Assembly: GCF_031656915.1 (NCBI RefSeq)
Contig: NZ_CP134227.1
Location: 3,472,001-3,536,000, forward strand
DNA: 64,000 nt
Direction: 5' to 3'
Source: Nocardioides marmorisolisilvae
GTDB lineage: Bacteria > Actinomycetota > Actinomycetes > Propionibacteriales > Nocardioidaceae
Below are positions 43,436-52,360 of the stretch, in pieces. The notes beneath the pieces were generated by a model. The model was not told the DNA's origin and made no database searches. It saw only the letters and a program-made list of their open reading frames with translations. Position 1 is the stretch's first letter. The number at the start of each line of letters is the position of its first letter. A program made the translations under genes and the position numbers.

Positions 43436-44422
43436 CTAGTTGGCGTGCAGGTCGGCGTTGAGCTCGATGCCGCCGCCCTTCCACGGAACGGCCTCGACGG
43501 TGCCGGTGATCGAGTTGCGCCGGAACAGCACGTTGTCGGAGCCGGCGATCTCCAGCGCCTTGATGACCTTGGGCTTGGAGTCCATGTCGAGCACGGTCAC
43601 CTTGGTGCCGGCGGTGACGTAGAGGCCGGCCTCGACGACGCAGTCGTCGCCCAGCGGGATCCCGACCCCGGCGTTGGCGCCGAGCAGGCAGCGCCTGCCG
43701 ACCGAGATGACCTGGGTGCCGCCGCCGGAGAGCGTGCCCATGATCGAGGCGCCGCCACCGACGTCGGAGCCGTCCCCGACCACGACACCTGCGGAGATCC
43801 GGCCTTCGACCATCGAGGCGCCCAGGGTGCCGGCGTTGTAGTTGACGAACCCTTCGTGCATCACGGTGGTGCCCTCGGCGAGGTGCGCGCCGAGGCGGAC
43901 CCGGTCGGCGTCGGCGATGCGTACGCCGGTGGGCAGCACGTAGTCGGTCATCCGCGGGAACTTGTCGACACCGAGCACCTGGACCGGCCCTCGGGCACGC
44001 AGCGCGGCACGCACCTCCTCGAACCCGTCCACGGCGCAGGGCCCGTGGTTGGTCCACACGACGTTGGTGAGCGTGCCGAAGATGCCGTCGAGGTTGGTCC
44101 CGTGCGGGCGGACCAGCCGATGGCTGAGCAGGTGCAGGCGCAGGTAGGTGTCCGACGCGTCCGCCGGCGGCTCGGCCAGGCGGATGACCTTCCGGACCAC
44201 CTCGGTGCAGACCCGGCGTGCGGTGTCCTCGCCGACCAGCGCGGTCAGCGACGCCGGTGCCTGGGCGTCGTCGGGGGCGTCACCGAGTGCGGGGGAGGGG
44301 AACCAGGTGTCCAGGACGGCGCCGGCGGCAGGACCCTCGGACACCACGGTGGCCAGGCCGAAGCCCCACGCGGTCTCGGGCAGCGCGTCGGCCGGGGTGG
44401 TGTCGGCGGATGTCGTCGGCAT
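43436..44422 (-). CDS. dapD: Tetrahydrodipicolinate N-succinyltransferase
   Basis: 328 residues. Enzyme of the succinylase branch of lysine/diaminopimelate synthesis: it transfers succinyl from succinyl-CoA to tetrahydrodipicolinate. The C-terminal half is a left-handed beta-helix with hexapeptide turns ([62 protein letters not shown]), ending with [25 protein letters not shown]. The long N-terminal domain is the actinobacterial DapD type. dapE, the deacylating enzyme two steps later, is 1.2 kb away on the other strand. The DAP produced feeds peptidoglycan. Confidence 0.95.
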   Translation of the reverse strand: MPTTSADTTPADALPETAWGFGLATVVSEGPAAGAVLDTWFPSPALGDAPDDAQAPASLTALVGEDTARRVCTEVVRKVIRLAEPPADASDTYLRLHLLSHRLVRPHGTNLDGIFGTLTNVVWTNHGPCAVDGFEEVRAALRARGPVQVLGVDKFPRMTDYVLPTGVRIADADRVRLGAHLAEGTTVMHEGFVNYNAGTLGASMVEGRISAGVVVGDGSDVGGGASIMGTLSGGGTQVISVGRRCLLGANAGVGIPLGDDCVVEAGLYVTAGTKVTVLDMDSKPKVIKALEIAGSDNVLFRRNSITGTVEAVPWKGGGIELNADLHAN

Positions 44423-44482
44423 GCGAAGAGGTTACCGACTGACTGCACAGGGCCAGGAACGGCCGCCGGGCCCGGACCCGGC

Positions 44483-45505
44483 TCAGTCGTCGCGTGGCCC
44501 GCGGCGCAGGGTCTCGTCCAGCCACCCCTTGAGCTGGCCCGCGACGCCGGCAGCGTCGTGCAGCATCCGGCCCAGCGAGTCCTGCGTTCGCCGGAAGCTG
44601 TCGGTATAGCTCCGAGCCGCGTCCTGGGCAGCCGCGGAGACGCTCGCCGCCGCGTCGGTGCCCCGCTGGGGGTAGTCACCGGACAGGATCGCGGTGTACT
44701 CGCCGCTGTCGACCCAGCGGCGCAGCTCGGTGGCGCGTACGACGGCGAACGGATGCGACTGGCCCTCCACCAACATCAGCTTGATGAACGAGTCCCGCAG
44801 GTCGCCGGACTCGTCGTACTCCTGGCCCTGCGCCAAGAATGCAGTGCTGTCCAGGTCGGCCAGGTGGCCGCCGCTCGCCAGCGCCATGTGGGTGCGGAAC
44901 GCGGTGGCCGGGTCCTGGGTGGCGAGCAGCCCGGCCCGGTCCGCGGAGAGCTCGGCCTTGCGCGACCACTCCATCAGGCCGGCCATCACGGCGCGGAACC
45001 CCAGTCCGCCCAGCGGGATCGCCGCGAACAGACCGCTGAGCATCAGCAGCCGCTGCAGCAGGGTCTGGTAGACGGCGTGGCCACTCAGCGCGTGCCCGAG
45101 CTCGTGGCCGATCACGAACCGGAGCTGGTCGTCGTCGAGCAGGTCCACCAGTGCGGAGTTCAGCACGATCATCGGCTTGTTCACGCCGATCGTCACAGCG
45201 TTGAGGACCGGGCTGGCGGCGACGTACATCTCCGGGACCTGCTCGGCGTCGAGGGCGGTCGCGGACTCCTGGAGCAGCCGATGCAGCCGCTCGAACTGGC
45301 GCTCGTCGACACGGACCGCCGACCCGAGCAGCGCGAGCCGGACCACACGCTCGTTGAAGAACCCGGAGAGCACCTTGACCACCTGGTCGTAGCCCTTCAG
45401 CCTGCGCAGTGCCACCAGCGCGCCGCGGTCGGCGGGGTGCTCCCACGCCCGCGAGCTGATGCCGGTGAGCGCCTTGCGGGCGCGGATGGGCTCGTTCCTC
45501 GTCAT
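44483..45505 (-). CDS. M48-family zinc metallopeptidase
   Basis: 340 residues from ATG 45505. HExxH zinc motif in FVIGHELGHALSGH, with the downstream Glu ligand in WSRKAELSADRAGLLAT (ExxxD). The hydrophobic segment LLMLSGLFAAIPLGGLGFRAVMAGLM follows the HExxH and may be a membrane helix or hairpin. M48 proteases such as HtpX cut membrane proteins in stress or act in quality control; the substrate is unknown. The N-terminal region VSGFFNERVVRLALLGSAVRVDERQ is typical of actinobacterial members. It sits between dapD and dapE. Confidence 0.92.
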   Translation of the reverse strand: MTRNEPIRARKALTGISSRAWEHPADRGALVALRRLKGYDQVVKVLSGFFNERVVRLALLGSAVRVDERQFERLHRLLQESATALDAEQVPEMYVAASPVLNAVTIGVNKPMIVLNSALVDLLDDDQLRFVIGHELGHALSGHAVYQTLLQRLLMLSGLFAAIPLGGLGFRAVMAGLMEWSRKAELSADRAGLLATQDPATAFRTHMALASGGHLADLDSTAFLAQGQEYDESGDLRDSFIKLMLVEGQSHPFAVVRATELRRWVDSGEYTAILSGDYPQRGTDAAASVSAAAQDAARSYTDSFRRTQDSLGRMLHDAAGVAGQLKGWLDETLRRGPRDD

Positions 45506-45596
45506 GCCCAGAGTCTGCCTCTCCGGTGGCTGTTCCCGACCGGTCCACGGATTCCCGCGGTGAGGTACGCCGTGCCGGCCTGACAAGATGACCGAC

Positions 45597-46661
45597 ATGG
45601 GACTGGACCTCACCGTGGACGGGGTGGCGCTCACCGAGGCGCTGGTCGGCATCGAGTCGGTCAGCCGCAACGAGGGACCCATCGCCGACGCTGTCGAGTC
45701 GGCGCTGCGCGAGCTCGGACACCTCGAGGTCGTCCGGCTCGGCAACTCGGTCGTCGCCCGGACCGGACTCGGCCGAGCCGAGCGGGTGGTGATCGCCGGG
45801 CACCTCGACACGGTGCCGCTCAACAACAACCTGCCGGTGCGCAACGACGGAGTGAACCTGCACGGCCTCGGCACCTGTGACATGAAGGGCGGCGTGGCCG
45901 TCGCACTCCGGCTGGCCGCAGGCCTGCCCGACCCGAGCCGCGACGTCACCTACGTGTTCTACGAGTCCGAGGAGATCGACGACCGGTTCAACGGCCTGCG
46001 GCTGATCAGCCAGGCCCGCCCCGACCTGCTCGAGGCCGACTTCGCCATCCTGATGGAGCCGAGCGAGGCGACGGTCGAGGCCGGCTGCCAGGGAACCCTG
46101 CGGGTCGAGGTCCGCACTCGCGGTGAGCGGGCGCACCCGGCGCGTGCGTGGAAGGGCGTCAACGCCATCCACGGTGCCGCCGAGGTGCTCGCCCGGCTCA
46201 ACGAGTACGTCCCCCGCCGGCCAAAGATCGACGGGCTGGAGTACCACGAGGGCCTCAATGCGGTGCTGATCGCCGGTGGTGTTGCCACCAACGTGATCCC
46301 CGACGAATGCGTGGTGACGGTGAACTACCGCTACGCCCCCGACCGCACCGAGGAGGAGGCGCAGGCCTTCGTCCGCGACTTCTTCGACGGCTACGACGTG
46401 ACCGTTGTGGACAGCGCGCCCGGGGCGATGCCCGGCCTGGGGCTGCCGGCGGCCAGGGCGTTCGTCGAGGCCATCGGCTCCGCGCCCCAGCCGAAGTTCG
46501 GCTGGACCGACGTCGCCCGGTTCACCGCGCTGGGCGTCCCGGCCGTGAACTTCGGGCCGGGCGACCCGAGCTTCGCCCACAAGCAGGACGAATTCGTGCC
46601 GATCGAGCAGATCAGGGCATGCGAGCACAAGCTGCGGCAGTGGCTGGGAGGAGACGCATGA
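45597..46661 (+). CDS. dapE: Succinyl-diaminopimelate desuccinylase
   Basis: 354 residues from ATG 45597 (an ATG at 45588 is also possible). M20 dizinc hydrolase: VVIAGHLDTVPLNNN (His and Asp ligands), GLGTCDMKGGVAVAL (bridging Asp), VFYESEEIDDRFNGL (general-base Glu) and GWTDVARFTALGVPAVNFGPG. It removes succinate from N-succinyl-LL-DAP, completing the succinylase route with DapD. CAAGAT stands 7 nt before ATG 45597, a leaderless layout. The stop overlaps the next gene as ATGA. Confidence 0.94.
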   Translation: MGLDLTVDGVALTEALVGIESVSRNEGPIADAVESALRELGHLEVVRLGNSVVARTGLGRAERVVIAGHLDTVPLNNNLPVRNDGVNLHGLGTCDMKGGVAVALRLAAGLPDPSRDVTYVFYESEEIDDRFNGLRLISQARPDLLEADFAILMEPSEATVEAGCQGTLRVEVRTRGERAHPARAWKGVNAIHGAAEVLARLNEYVPRRPKIDGLEYHEGLNAVLIAGGVATNVIPDECVVTVNYRYAPDRTEEEAQAFVRDFFDGYDVTVVDSAPGAMPGLGLPAARAFVEAIGSAPQPKFGWTDVARFTALGVPAVNFGPGDPSFAHKQDEFVPIEQIRACEHKLRQWLGGDA

Positions 46662-47476
46662 GCGGACCAGAGGGATCGGCCCGGCCGGCCCACGAGGGAC
46701 GCCGGTCCAAGCAGCGCGGCCCGACCGTGCTGCGCGGTTCCCAGGTCGACCTGTCGACCACCGACCAGCGGCTGCTCGACGAGCGCGGGCCGAGCGAGTG
46801 GGTGCACACGGACCCGTGGCGGGTGCTCCGGATCCAGGCCGAGTTCGTCGAGGGCTTCGGTGCGCTCGCCGAGCTGGGTCCCGCGATCGCGGTCTTCGGA
46901 TCGGCCAGGACGCTGCCGGACAGCCCCTACTACGCGCTGGCGACCGAGCTCGGCGAGCGGCTCGCCCACGCGGGCTTCGCGGTCATCACCGGGGGCGGCC
47001 CCGGGACGATGGAGGCGGCCAACCTCGGCGCCAGCCGCGCCGGCGGGGTCAGCGTCGGGCTGGGCATCGAGCTGCCCTTCGAGACCGGGCTCAACGAGTA
47101 CGTCGACATCGGCATCAACTTCCGCTACTTCTTCGCCCGCAAGACGATGTTCGTGAAGTATGCCCAGGGCTTCGCGGTGCTGCCCGGCGGACTGGGCACC
47201 TTCGACGAGCTCTTCGAGGCACTGACCCTGGTACAGACGCAGAAGGTCACCTCGTTCCCGGTCGTGCTCCTCGGCGTGGCCTATTGGAGCGGGATGCTGG
47301 ACTGGATCCGCGGCACCGTGCTTGCCCAGGGCAACGTCTCGGCCAAGGATCTCGACATGATCAGGCTGACCGACGACGTCGACGAGGTGGTCGAGGCGAT
47401 GGTCCAGGCCCGCGCCGAGCACGGCCAGGCGCCGGGCTCGGGCGCGAAGCCCGGCCAGCCGAAGCGACCCGAGTAG
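46658..47476 (+). CDS. LOG-family (TIGR00730) Rossmann-fold protein
   Basis: 272 residues. The lonely-guy signature is clear: VITGGGPGTMEA and AVLPGGLGTFDELFEALTLVQ (PGGxGTxxE). Plant and some bacterial LOG proteins hydrolyse cytokinin riboside 5'-monophosphates or other nucleotide 5'-monophosphates to base and ribose phosphate. Here the role is not known. A GGAGGAG ribosome site precedes the ATG, which overlaps the dapE stop. In other Actinobacteria the same gene follows dapE, so the coupling is old. An N-terminal basic extension of about 25 residues precedes the fold. Confidence 0.92.
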   Translation: MSGPEGSARPAHEGRRSKQRGPTVLRGSQVDLSTTDQRLLDERGPSEWVHTDPWRVLRIQAEFVEGFGALAELGPAIAVFGSARTLPDSPYYALATELGERLAHAGFAVITGGGPGTMEAANLGASRAGGVSVGLGIELPFETGLNEYVDIGINFRYFFARKTMFVKYAQGFAVLPGGLGTFDELFEALTLVQTQKVTSFPVVLLGVAYWSGMLDWIRGTVLAQGNVSAKDLDMIRLTDDVDEVVEAMVQARAEHGQAPGSGAKPGQPKRPE

Positions 47477-47512
47477 CCGCGTCGCGGCAACCGGCAGGGA
47501 GGAGGAGCGCCG

Positions 47513-47764
47513 ATGGCATGGTTCTTCGGGGTGGTGCTGGTGCTGTTGATCGGCGGCGTCGTCGTCGTCGCCGCCGGCCGGGGCGAGGGTCTGGCACCGG
47601 CGCAGTCCGACGATCCTCGGCCCGCGCTGCCCGACCACACCCTGGGTGCGGCGGACCTCCGCGCCGTCAGGTTCTCCACCGCGCTGCGCGGCTACCGCGT
47701 CGAGGAGGTCGACGCGCTGCTACGCCGGCTGGCGGCCGAGATGGAGCAGCGCGAGACCCGGTAG
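47513..47764 (+). CDS. Small DivIVA-domain membrane protein
   Basis: 83 residues. A membrane helix (FFGVVLVLLIGGVVVVAAG, residues 4-22) is followed by a linker and a short DivIVA-like coiled-coil motif LRAVRFSTALRGYRVEEVDALLRRLAAEM. Full DivIVA/Wag31 binds curved membrane and steers polar growth; this short version, known in Actinobacteria, probably binds the membrane through its helix. Strong ribosome site GGAGGAG lies upstream. It follows LOG by 36 nt, likely the same operon. Confidence 0.88.
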   Translation: MAWFFGVVLVLLIGGVVVVAAGRGEGLAPAQSDDPRPALPDHTLGAADLRAVRFSTALRGYRVEEVDALLRRLAAEMEQRETR

Positions 47765-47771
47765 CGACCGG

Positions 47772-48584
47772 TCAGCGGCCATGGAACTCGGGCTTCTCCT
47801 TGGCCACGAAGGCCGAGACTGCGGCGCGATGGTCGGCGGTGCCGCCGGTGAGCGTCATCATCGACGACTCGAAGTCGAGGGCGTCCGCGAGGTCGTGACC
47901 GGCCGAGTGGGTGACCGACCGGCGGATGGCGCCGTACGCCACCGTCGGCCCGGAGGCGAGTCGGCGGGCCAGCTGGGTCGTGGTGGCCACGAGCTGGTCG
48001 GCAGGGACGACCGTAGTGGCCAGCCCGAGCTCGAGTGCCTCCCTCGCAGGAATGGTCCGCGGGAAGTAGAGCAGCTCCAGCGCCCGGGCGCGGCCGATCA
48101 GCCGAGGCAGGGTCCACGACGAGCCGGTGTCGCAGGAGAGCGCGACGCCGGCGAAGGCGAGGTTGAAGCCCGCCGACTCCGCGAGCACCCGCAGGTCGGC
48201 GGCGAACGCCAGGCTCGCGCCCGCGCCGGCGGCCACGCCGTTGACCGAGGCGATCACGGGCTTGGGCATCGTGAGCAGGCTGCGCACGATCGGGTTGTAG
48301 TGCCGGTCGACGGTGGTGAACAGCTCCTCGGAGCTGCCCGAATCGAGCAGTTGGCGGTGCTCCTTGAGGTCCTGGCCGACGCAGAACGCGCGCCCCGACC
48401 CGGTCAGCACGACGCACCGGACCGAGTCGTCCGCGGCCGCGTCGGTCACCGCTGCGAGGAGTGCCTCCTTGATCTCGATGTCCAGGCCGTTCATGGCGTC
48501 GGGGCGGTTCAACGTGATGGTGGCGACCCCGTCGACGACCTCGTAGTGCAGGGAAGTGCTGTCCTGATTCTGCTGCTGGTCCAT
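47772..48584 (-). CDS. Enoyl-CoA hydratase/isomerase family protein (PaaG-like)
   Basis: 270 residues of the crotonase superfamily. The oxyanion-hole region is GSGRAFCVGQDLKEH and the second is VNGVAAGAGASLAFAADLRV. The positions of the hydratase Glu pair are taken by other residues (SCDTGSSWTLPRLIG), which matches the PaaG isomerase subgroup (Asp in place of Glu). Fatty-acid or phenylacetyl-CoA metabolism is possible. It is convergent with the DivIVA-like gene (7 nt apart) and divergent from DUF3117. Confidence 0.9.
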   Translation of the reverse strand: MDQQQNQDSTSLHYEVVDGVATITLNRPDAMNGLDIEIKEALLAAVTDAAADDSVRCVVLTGSGRAFCVGQDLKEHRQLLDSGSSEELFTTVDRHYNPIVRSLLTMPKPVIASVNGVAAGAGASLAFAADLRVLAESAGFNLAFAGVALSCDTGSSWTLPRLIGRARALELLYFPRTIPAREALELGLATTVVPADQLVATTTQLARRLASGPTVAYGAIRRSVTHSAGHDLADALDFESSMMTLTGGTADHRAAVSAFVAKEKPEFHGR

Positions 48585-48703
48585 GCCTCGGAGTCTGCCC
48601 TACGCCGAGGGCTCGTGGTGCGGCCGGCGGCGGGCATGGGGGATAATGGATCGGACAGGGCGCTTGTACGTGGCGCGCAGGGAACTGAGGAAGAGGTGTT
48701 CGG

Positions 48704-48871
48704 ATGGCGGCGATGAAGCCGCGGACGGGCGACGGCCCGCTCGAGGTCACCAAGGAGGGTCGCGGCATCGTCATGCGGGTACCCCTCGAGGGCGGTGGGC
48801 GTCTGGTGGTCGAGCTCAATGCCGAAGAGGCCGGTGCCCTGGGCGAAGCGCTCAACAACGTGGTCGGCTGA
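48704..48871 (+). CDS. DUF3117 small protein
   Basis: 55 residues, easily missed because it is so short: MAAMKPRTGDGPLEVTKEG is followed by RGIVMRVPLEGGGRLVVELN and AEEAGALGEALNNVVG. This is the DUF3117 family, universal in Actinobacteria and of unknown function. GAGG at 48687-48690 and 48693-48696 precedes the ATG. It lies between the divergent enoyl-CoA hydratase gene and the aminopeptidase, with 73 nt to the latter. The same gene follows the DivIVA-like gene in mycobacteria, which supports the call. Confidence 0.93.
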   Translation: MAAMKPRTGDGPLEVTKEGRGIVMRVPLEGGGRLVVELNAEEAGALGEALNNVVG

Positions 48872-48931
48872 CCAGCACGGTCGGCCGCTCGAGGCCCCGG
48901 GACGTCCCCATCGGACGACCCGGGGCTTCGC

Positions 48932-48937
48932 TATTGT
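48932..48937 (+). promoter_or_regulatory. -10 box for leucyl aminopeptidase, leaderless layout
   Basis: TATTGT is followed by seven bases and the GTG at 48945, with no Shine-Dalgarno sequence. Confidence 0.55.
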
Positions 48938-48944
48938 CGAGGCC

Positions 48945-50477
48945 GTGCCGTTGCCCTCGCAGGTCTCACCCCCGGAGTTCGCGTTCACCGACGCCCCGCC
49001 CTCGCGCGTCATCGGCGCCGCGGTGGTCGCGCTGCCCGTGCTGGCCGGTGGTGAGGACGGGCCCGAGCTGGGGCCCGGTGCCGCCGAGCTGGCCGACGAC
49101 CTCGACATCGACCTGCTCCAGATCGCGGAGTCCCTCGGTGCGACCGGGCAGGTGGGCCGCGTCGACGCCGTACCCCTGCTGCGTACCGGCGACCTGGCCA
49201 ACCCCTCGCTGCGCACCGTTCTCCTGGTCGGCGTCGGAGGCGGCTCCCCGACGGCCTGCCGTCGAGCAGGTGCCGCGCTGGCCCGCGCCGTCCGCGGCCG
49301 GCACTCGGTGGCCACCTCGATCCCGTCGGTCGGGGGCAGCGACTGCCTGACCGCGTTCGTGGAGGGGGCCGTCCTCGGCTCCTTCTCGTTCACGATGCGC
49401 TCCGAGGGGGCGCCGGAGCCGCCGGTCCAGCGGATCGTGCTGGCGCACACCAACGAGCCCGAGGAGGGGCTGCTCTCCCGGGCCCTTGCACTGGCCGGCG
49501 CCGGCTGGCTGGCCCGTTCGCTGGCCACCGTCCCCTCCAACGTCAAGTCCCCGCAGTGGCTCGCCGACCAGGCCGTCTCCACCGCCCAGCAGGCCGGACT
49601 CGACGTCGAGGTCTGGGACCAGGACGTGCTGGCGGACAAGGGATTCGGCGGCATCCTCGCGGTGGGCCGCGGCTCGGCGACCCCACCGCGGCTGGTGCGG
49701 CTCGGCTACCGGCCGCCCAGGCGCGCGCGTCGCGTCCCGCACATCGTGCTGGTCGGCAAGGGGATCACCTTCGACAGCGGTGGACTGAGCATCAAGCCCG
49801 GCGAGGCGATGGTCAACATGAAGCGCGACATGACCGGCGCCGCCGTGGTCCTGGCGGTGATGGCCGCGCTCGCCGACATGGAGTGCCCGGTCCGGGTGAC
49901 CGGGCTGATGTGCATCGCCGAGAACGCCATCGGCGGTGATGCGATGCGACCCGGGGACGTGCTGCGGCAGTACGGCGGCCGCACCACCGAAGTCGTGAAC
50001 ACCGACGCCGAGGGCCGCCTGGTGCTGGCCGACGGGCTGGCGCACGCGGTCAAGGACCTCAAGGCCGACGTGGTCGTCGACGTGGCGACGCTGACCGGTG
50101 CCGCCAAGGTGGCGCTCGGGCTCCAGACCGGCGGGCTGTTCAGCAACGACGACGTGCTGGCAGCGGCGCTGCTGGCCGCGGGCGCCGAGGCGGGCGAGCC
50201 GCTGTGGCGGCTGCCGCTGGTGCCGGAGTACGCCGAGCGGCTCAAGTCCTCGGTGGCCGACGCGATCAACGCGCCGACCTCGGCGGGCGCCATCTGCGCC
50301 GCCCTGTTCCTCCAGCCGTTCACCGGCGGGCTCCCCTGGGCCCACCTCGACATCGCCTCGGTCGGGGATGCCCAAGAGGACAGCTTCGAGTGGACCAAGG
50401 GGCCGACCGGCTTCGGGGCCCGGCTGCTGCTGCGCTGGCTGGGATCCGCGGACCCGCTCGAGGGGGTCGCGCGATGA
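48945..50477 (+). CDS. pepA: Leucyl aminopeptidase (M17)
   Basis: 510 residues from GTG 48945. The C-terminal catalytic domain shows VGKGITFDSGGLSIKPGEAMVNMKRDMTGA (metal and substrate residues) and the M17 hallmark NTDAEGRLVLADGLA. The N-terminal domain (about 1-190) is the typical macrodomain-like part. The enzyme removes N-terminal residues, often Leu, from peptides in the cytoplasm and uses two metal ions. The next gene overlaps as ATGA. Confidence 0.95.
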   Translation: MPLPSQVSPPEFAFTDAPPSRVIGAAVVALPVLAGGEDGPELGPGAAELADDLDIDLLQIAESLGATGQVGRVDAVPLLRTGDLANPSLRTVLLVGVGGGSPTACRRAGAALARAVRGRHSVATSIPSVGGSDCLTAFVEGAVLGSFSFTMRSEGAPEPPVQRIVLAHTNEPEEGLLSRALALAGAGWLARSLATVPSNVKSPQWLADQAVSTAQQAGLDVEVWDQDVLADKGFGGILAVGRGSATPPRLVRLGYRPPRRARRVPHIVLVGKGITFDSGGLSIKPGEAMVNMKRDMTGAAVVLAVMAALADMECPVRVTGLMCIAENAIGGDAMRPGDVLRQYGGRTTEVVNTDAEGRLVLADGLAHAVKDLKADVVVDVATLTGAAKVALGLQTGGLFSNDDVLAAALLAAGAEAGEPLWRLPLVPEYAERLKSSVADAINAPTSAGAICAALFLQPFTGGLPWAHLDIASVGDAQEDSFEWTKGPTGFGARLLLRWLGSADPLEGVAR

Positions 50478-50830
50478 CGGTCCCGATGAGCGGGCTGACG
50501 GTGCGCTGGTCGCTGGCGGGCTGTCCCGCCGGCGTTCCCGACGAGCTGATCGCCTATGTGGCCGACAGCTCCCACCGGCGGTTCCAGGGCGCGGCGACGC
50601 TTCGCTTCAAGACCTGGCGGATGCGTCGCGACGACTGGTTCGAGGGCTGCTACGTGTTCGCCGATCCCGAAGCGCGGTCGGCCTTCCAGGAGTCCTTCAC
50701 GGCGACCGCGGCACAGTCGCCGGTCTCGCAGATCGTCGGCTCGGCCCCGATGCTGATCGAGGCCTGCGAGATCGTCGGGATCGCGGAAGGTGCCGAGTCC
50801 TTCACCAGCGCGGCGTCGTACGACGGCTGA
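50474..50830 (+). CDS. Small conserved hypothetical protein, possibly YdhR-like
   Basis: 118 residues. Overlaps the pepA stop (ATGA), so it is translationally coupled. The sequence VRWSLAGCPAGVPDELIAYVADSSHRRFQGAATLRFKTWRMRRDDWFEGCYVFADPEARSAFQESFTATAAQSPVSQIVGSAPMLIEACEIVGIAEG has the pattern of a small ferredoxin-like alpha/beta fold resembling YdhR-type putative monooxygenases. No catalytic residues can be assigned. Function unknown. Confidence 0.78.
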   Translation: MTVPMSGLTVRWSLAGCPAGVPDELIAYVADSSHRRFQGAATLRFKTWRMRRDDWFEGCYVFADPEARSAFQESFTATAAQSPVSQIVGSAPMLIEACEIVGIAEGAESFTSAASYDG

Positions 50831-50844
50831 GACGCCCGCTCAGC
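50826..50844. terminator. Short hairpin between convergent genes
   Basis: GCTGAG, seven bases, CTCAGC, overlapping the stop codons of both the YdhR-like gene and the O-methyltransferase. A bidirectional termination role is possible. Confidence 0.45.
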
Positions 50845-51490
50845 TCTCCGGCGTCCACACCTTCTTGGCCAGGAGCAGGCCGTCACCGACCGGCAGCAGC
50901 ACGCCGACGAGGTTCTCGTTGTCGGCGATCGTCCGGCCGAGCTCGCGGACCGCGATCGTCTCCTCGTCGCGCTGAGCCGGGTCGGCCACCCGGTCGTGCC
51001 ACAGCGCGTTGTCGAAGGCGACCACGCCACCGGGGCGGAGCAGGCGCAGCGCCTCGCCGAGGTAGTCGGGGTACTCCCGCTTGTCGCCGTCGCAGAAGAC
51101 CACGTCATAGTGACCGTCGGTCAGCCGGGGCAGCACCTCCAGTGCCGAGCCGGGGATCAGCCGGGCCCGTTGGGCGGGGATCCCGGCCTCGTTGAAGGTC
51201 TCCCGCGCGAGGCGCTGGTGCTCGGCCTCGGTGTCGACCGAGGTGAGCACCCCGTCGGGGCGCATGCCCCGCAGCAGCCACAGGCCGGACACGCCGGTCC
51301 CGGTGCCGATCTCCACGACGGCACGGGCCTCGAGCACCGAGGCGAGAAAGCGCAGTGCGGCTCCGCCGCCGGGCCCGATCGGGACGACCCCGACCTCCTC
51401 TGCACGGCCACGGGCACGGGCGAGGAGGTCGTCCTCGGCGACGTACTCCTCGGAGTAGGTCCAACTGGCGGGCTTGAGCGGTGTGGTGAT
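50840..51490 (-). CDS. O-methyltransferase (class I SAM-dependent), start uncertain
   Basis: About 216 residues. SAM motif [19 protein letters not shown], acidic [12 protein letters not shown], catalytic-metal [40 protein letters not shown], typical of caffeoyl-CoA/Rv1220c-like O-methyltransferases. The gene is divergent from sigE, as in mycobacteria. No ATG, GTG or TTG lies at the expected start. GGAGG at 51500-51496 stands five bases before an ATC at 51490 that would open the frame at I-T-T-P-L-K, so ATC is used here provisionally. A TTG at 51577 would give a longer protein but lacks a ribosome site. Coordinates of the 5' end carry this uncertainty. Confidence 0.88.
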   Translation of the reverse strand: MTTPLKPASWTYSEEYVAEDDLLARARGRAEEVGVVPIGPGGGAALRFLASVLEARAVVEIGTGTGVSGLWLLRGMRPDGVLTSVDTEAEHQRLARETFNEAGIPAQRARLIPGSALEVLPRLTDGHYDVVFCDGDKREYPDYLGEALRLLRPGGVVAFDNALWHDRVADPAQRDEETIAVRELGRTIADNENLVGVLLPVGDGLLLAKKVWTPES

Positions 51491-51593
51491 GACGGCCTCC
51501 GGTGCTCGGTTTGGGGGGAGATTACCGCTCAGCGAGCCGACCAGGCAGCACCCGCGCGGGCAGGAGCGGCGGAACAACGTGCGCAGCGGCGTG

Positions 51594-51621
51594 GGAACAA
51601 CGTGGCGCGCTGGTCCGTTCC
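51594..51621. promoter_or_regulatory. Palindromic ECF-type promoter between O-methyltransferase and sigE
   Basis: GGAAC (51594-51598), 18 bases, GTTCC (51617-51621). On the + strand this is a GGAAC -35 and a CGTT -10 with 17 bases between, the pattern of sigma-E/H-type promoters; being palindromic, it also reads as a promoter on the minus strand. A second copy of GGAACAACGTG lies at 51571. Start of sigE is about 85 nt downstream. Autoregulation of sigE is likely. Confidence 0.6.
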
Positions 51622-51709
51622 GCAGGAGAATGGCTTTCCCAGCCTCCGGCTGGGAGCTGCTAAGTCCCGTCTCAGGGACCGATGGTTCATTGGAGGTCGA
51701 GAGCACACG

Positions 51710-52339
51710 ATGGCGATCCGACGCGCCGCGCAGCACCGCCGGGGGAGGGAGTCCGCGATGTCGCAGGCAGAGCAGGTGCACCCCGACGCCCCGTCGTGGG
51801 AGCAGATCGTCGACGAGCACTCCGATCGCATCTACCGGCTCGCCTACCGCCTGACCGGCAACCGGCACGACGCAGAGGACCTCACCCAGGAGGTCTTCGT
51901 GCGGGTCTTCCGCTCGCTGCACACCTACACGCCGGGCACCTTCGAGGGCTGGCTGCACCGCATCACCACGAACCTGTTCCTCGACCAGGCCCGCCGCAAG
52001 CAGCGGATCCGCTTCGACGCGCTGCCCGACGACGCCGACAACCGGCTGCCCAGCGACGGCGGGACCCCTGAGGACGCCAGCGTCGACCAGCTGCTGGACT
52101 CCGACATCGAGTTCGCGCTGGCCTCCCTCCCGGCCGACTTCCGAGTGGCCGTGGTGCTGTGTGACATCGAGGGCCTCAGCTACGAGGAGATCGCCGACGT
52201 CCTCGACCTGAAGATGGGCACCGTCCGCTCCCGGATCCACCGAGGCCGCGCCCAGCTGCGCAAGGCGCTGGCCCACCGGGCGCCCTCGCCCGACCGGGTC
52301 CGCTACCTCGGACCGAAGCTGAGCGGTCAGCTGTCATGA
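51710..52339 (+). CDS. sigE: ECF RNA polymerase sigma factor SigE
   Basis: 209 residues from ATG 51710 (alternative ATG 51758, which has a better GGGAGGGA ribosome site 7 nt away and gives 193 residues). Region 2 is [67 protein letters not shown], and region 4 is [51 protein letters not shown]. The match to mycobacterial SigE is strong, and rseA-htrA-tatB follow. SigE directs the response to envelope and oxidative stress. Multiple translation starts are known for mycobacterial SigE, so both ATGs may be used. Confidence 0.95.
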   Translation: MAIRRAAQHRRGRESAMSQAEQVHPDAPSWEQIVDEHSDRIYRLAYRLTGNRHDAEDLTQEVFVRVFRSLHTYTPGTFEGWLHRITTNLFLDQARRKQRIRFDALPDDADNRLPSDGGTPEDASVDQLLDSDIEFALASLPADFRVAVVLCDIEGLSYEEIADVLDLKMGTVRSRIHRGRAQLRKALAHRAPSPDRVRYLGPKLSGQLS

Positions 52340-52360
52340 GGCTCTTCCGATGAGGACGTC

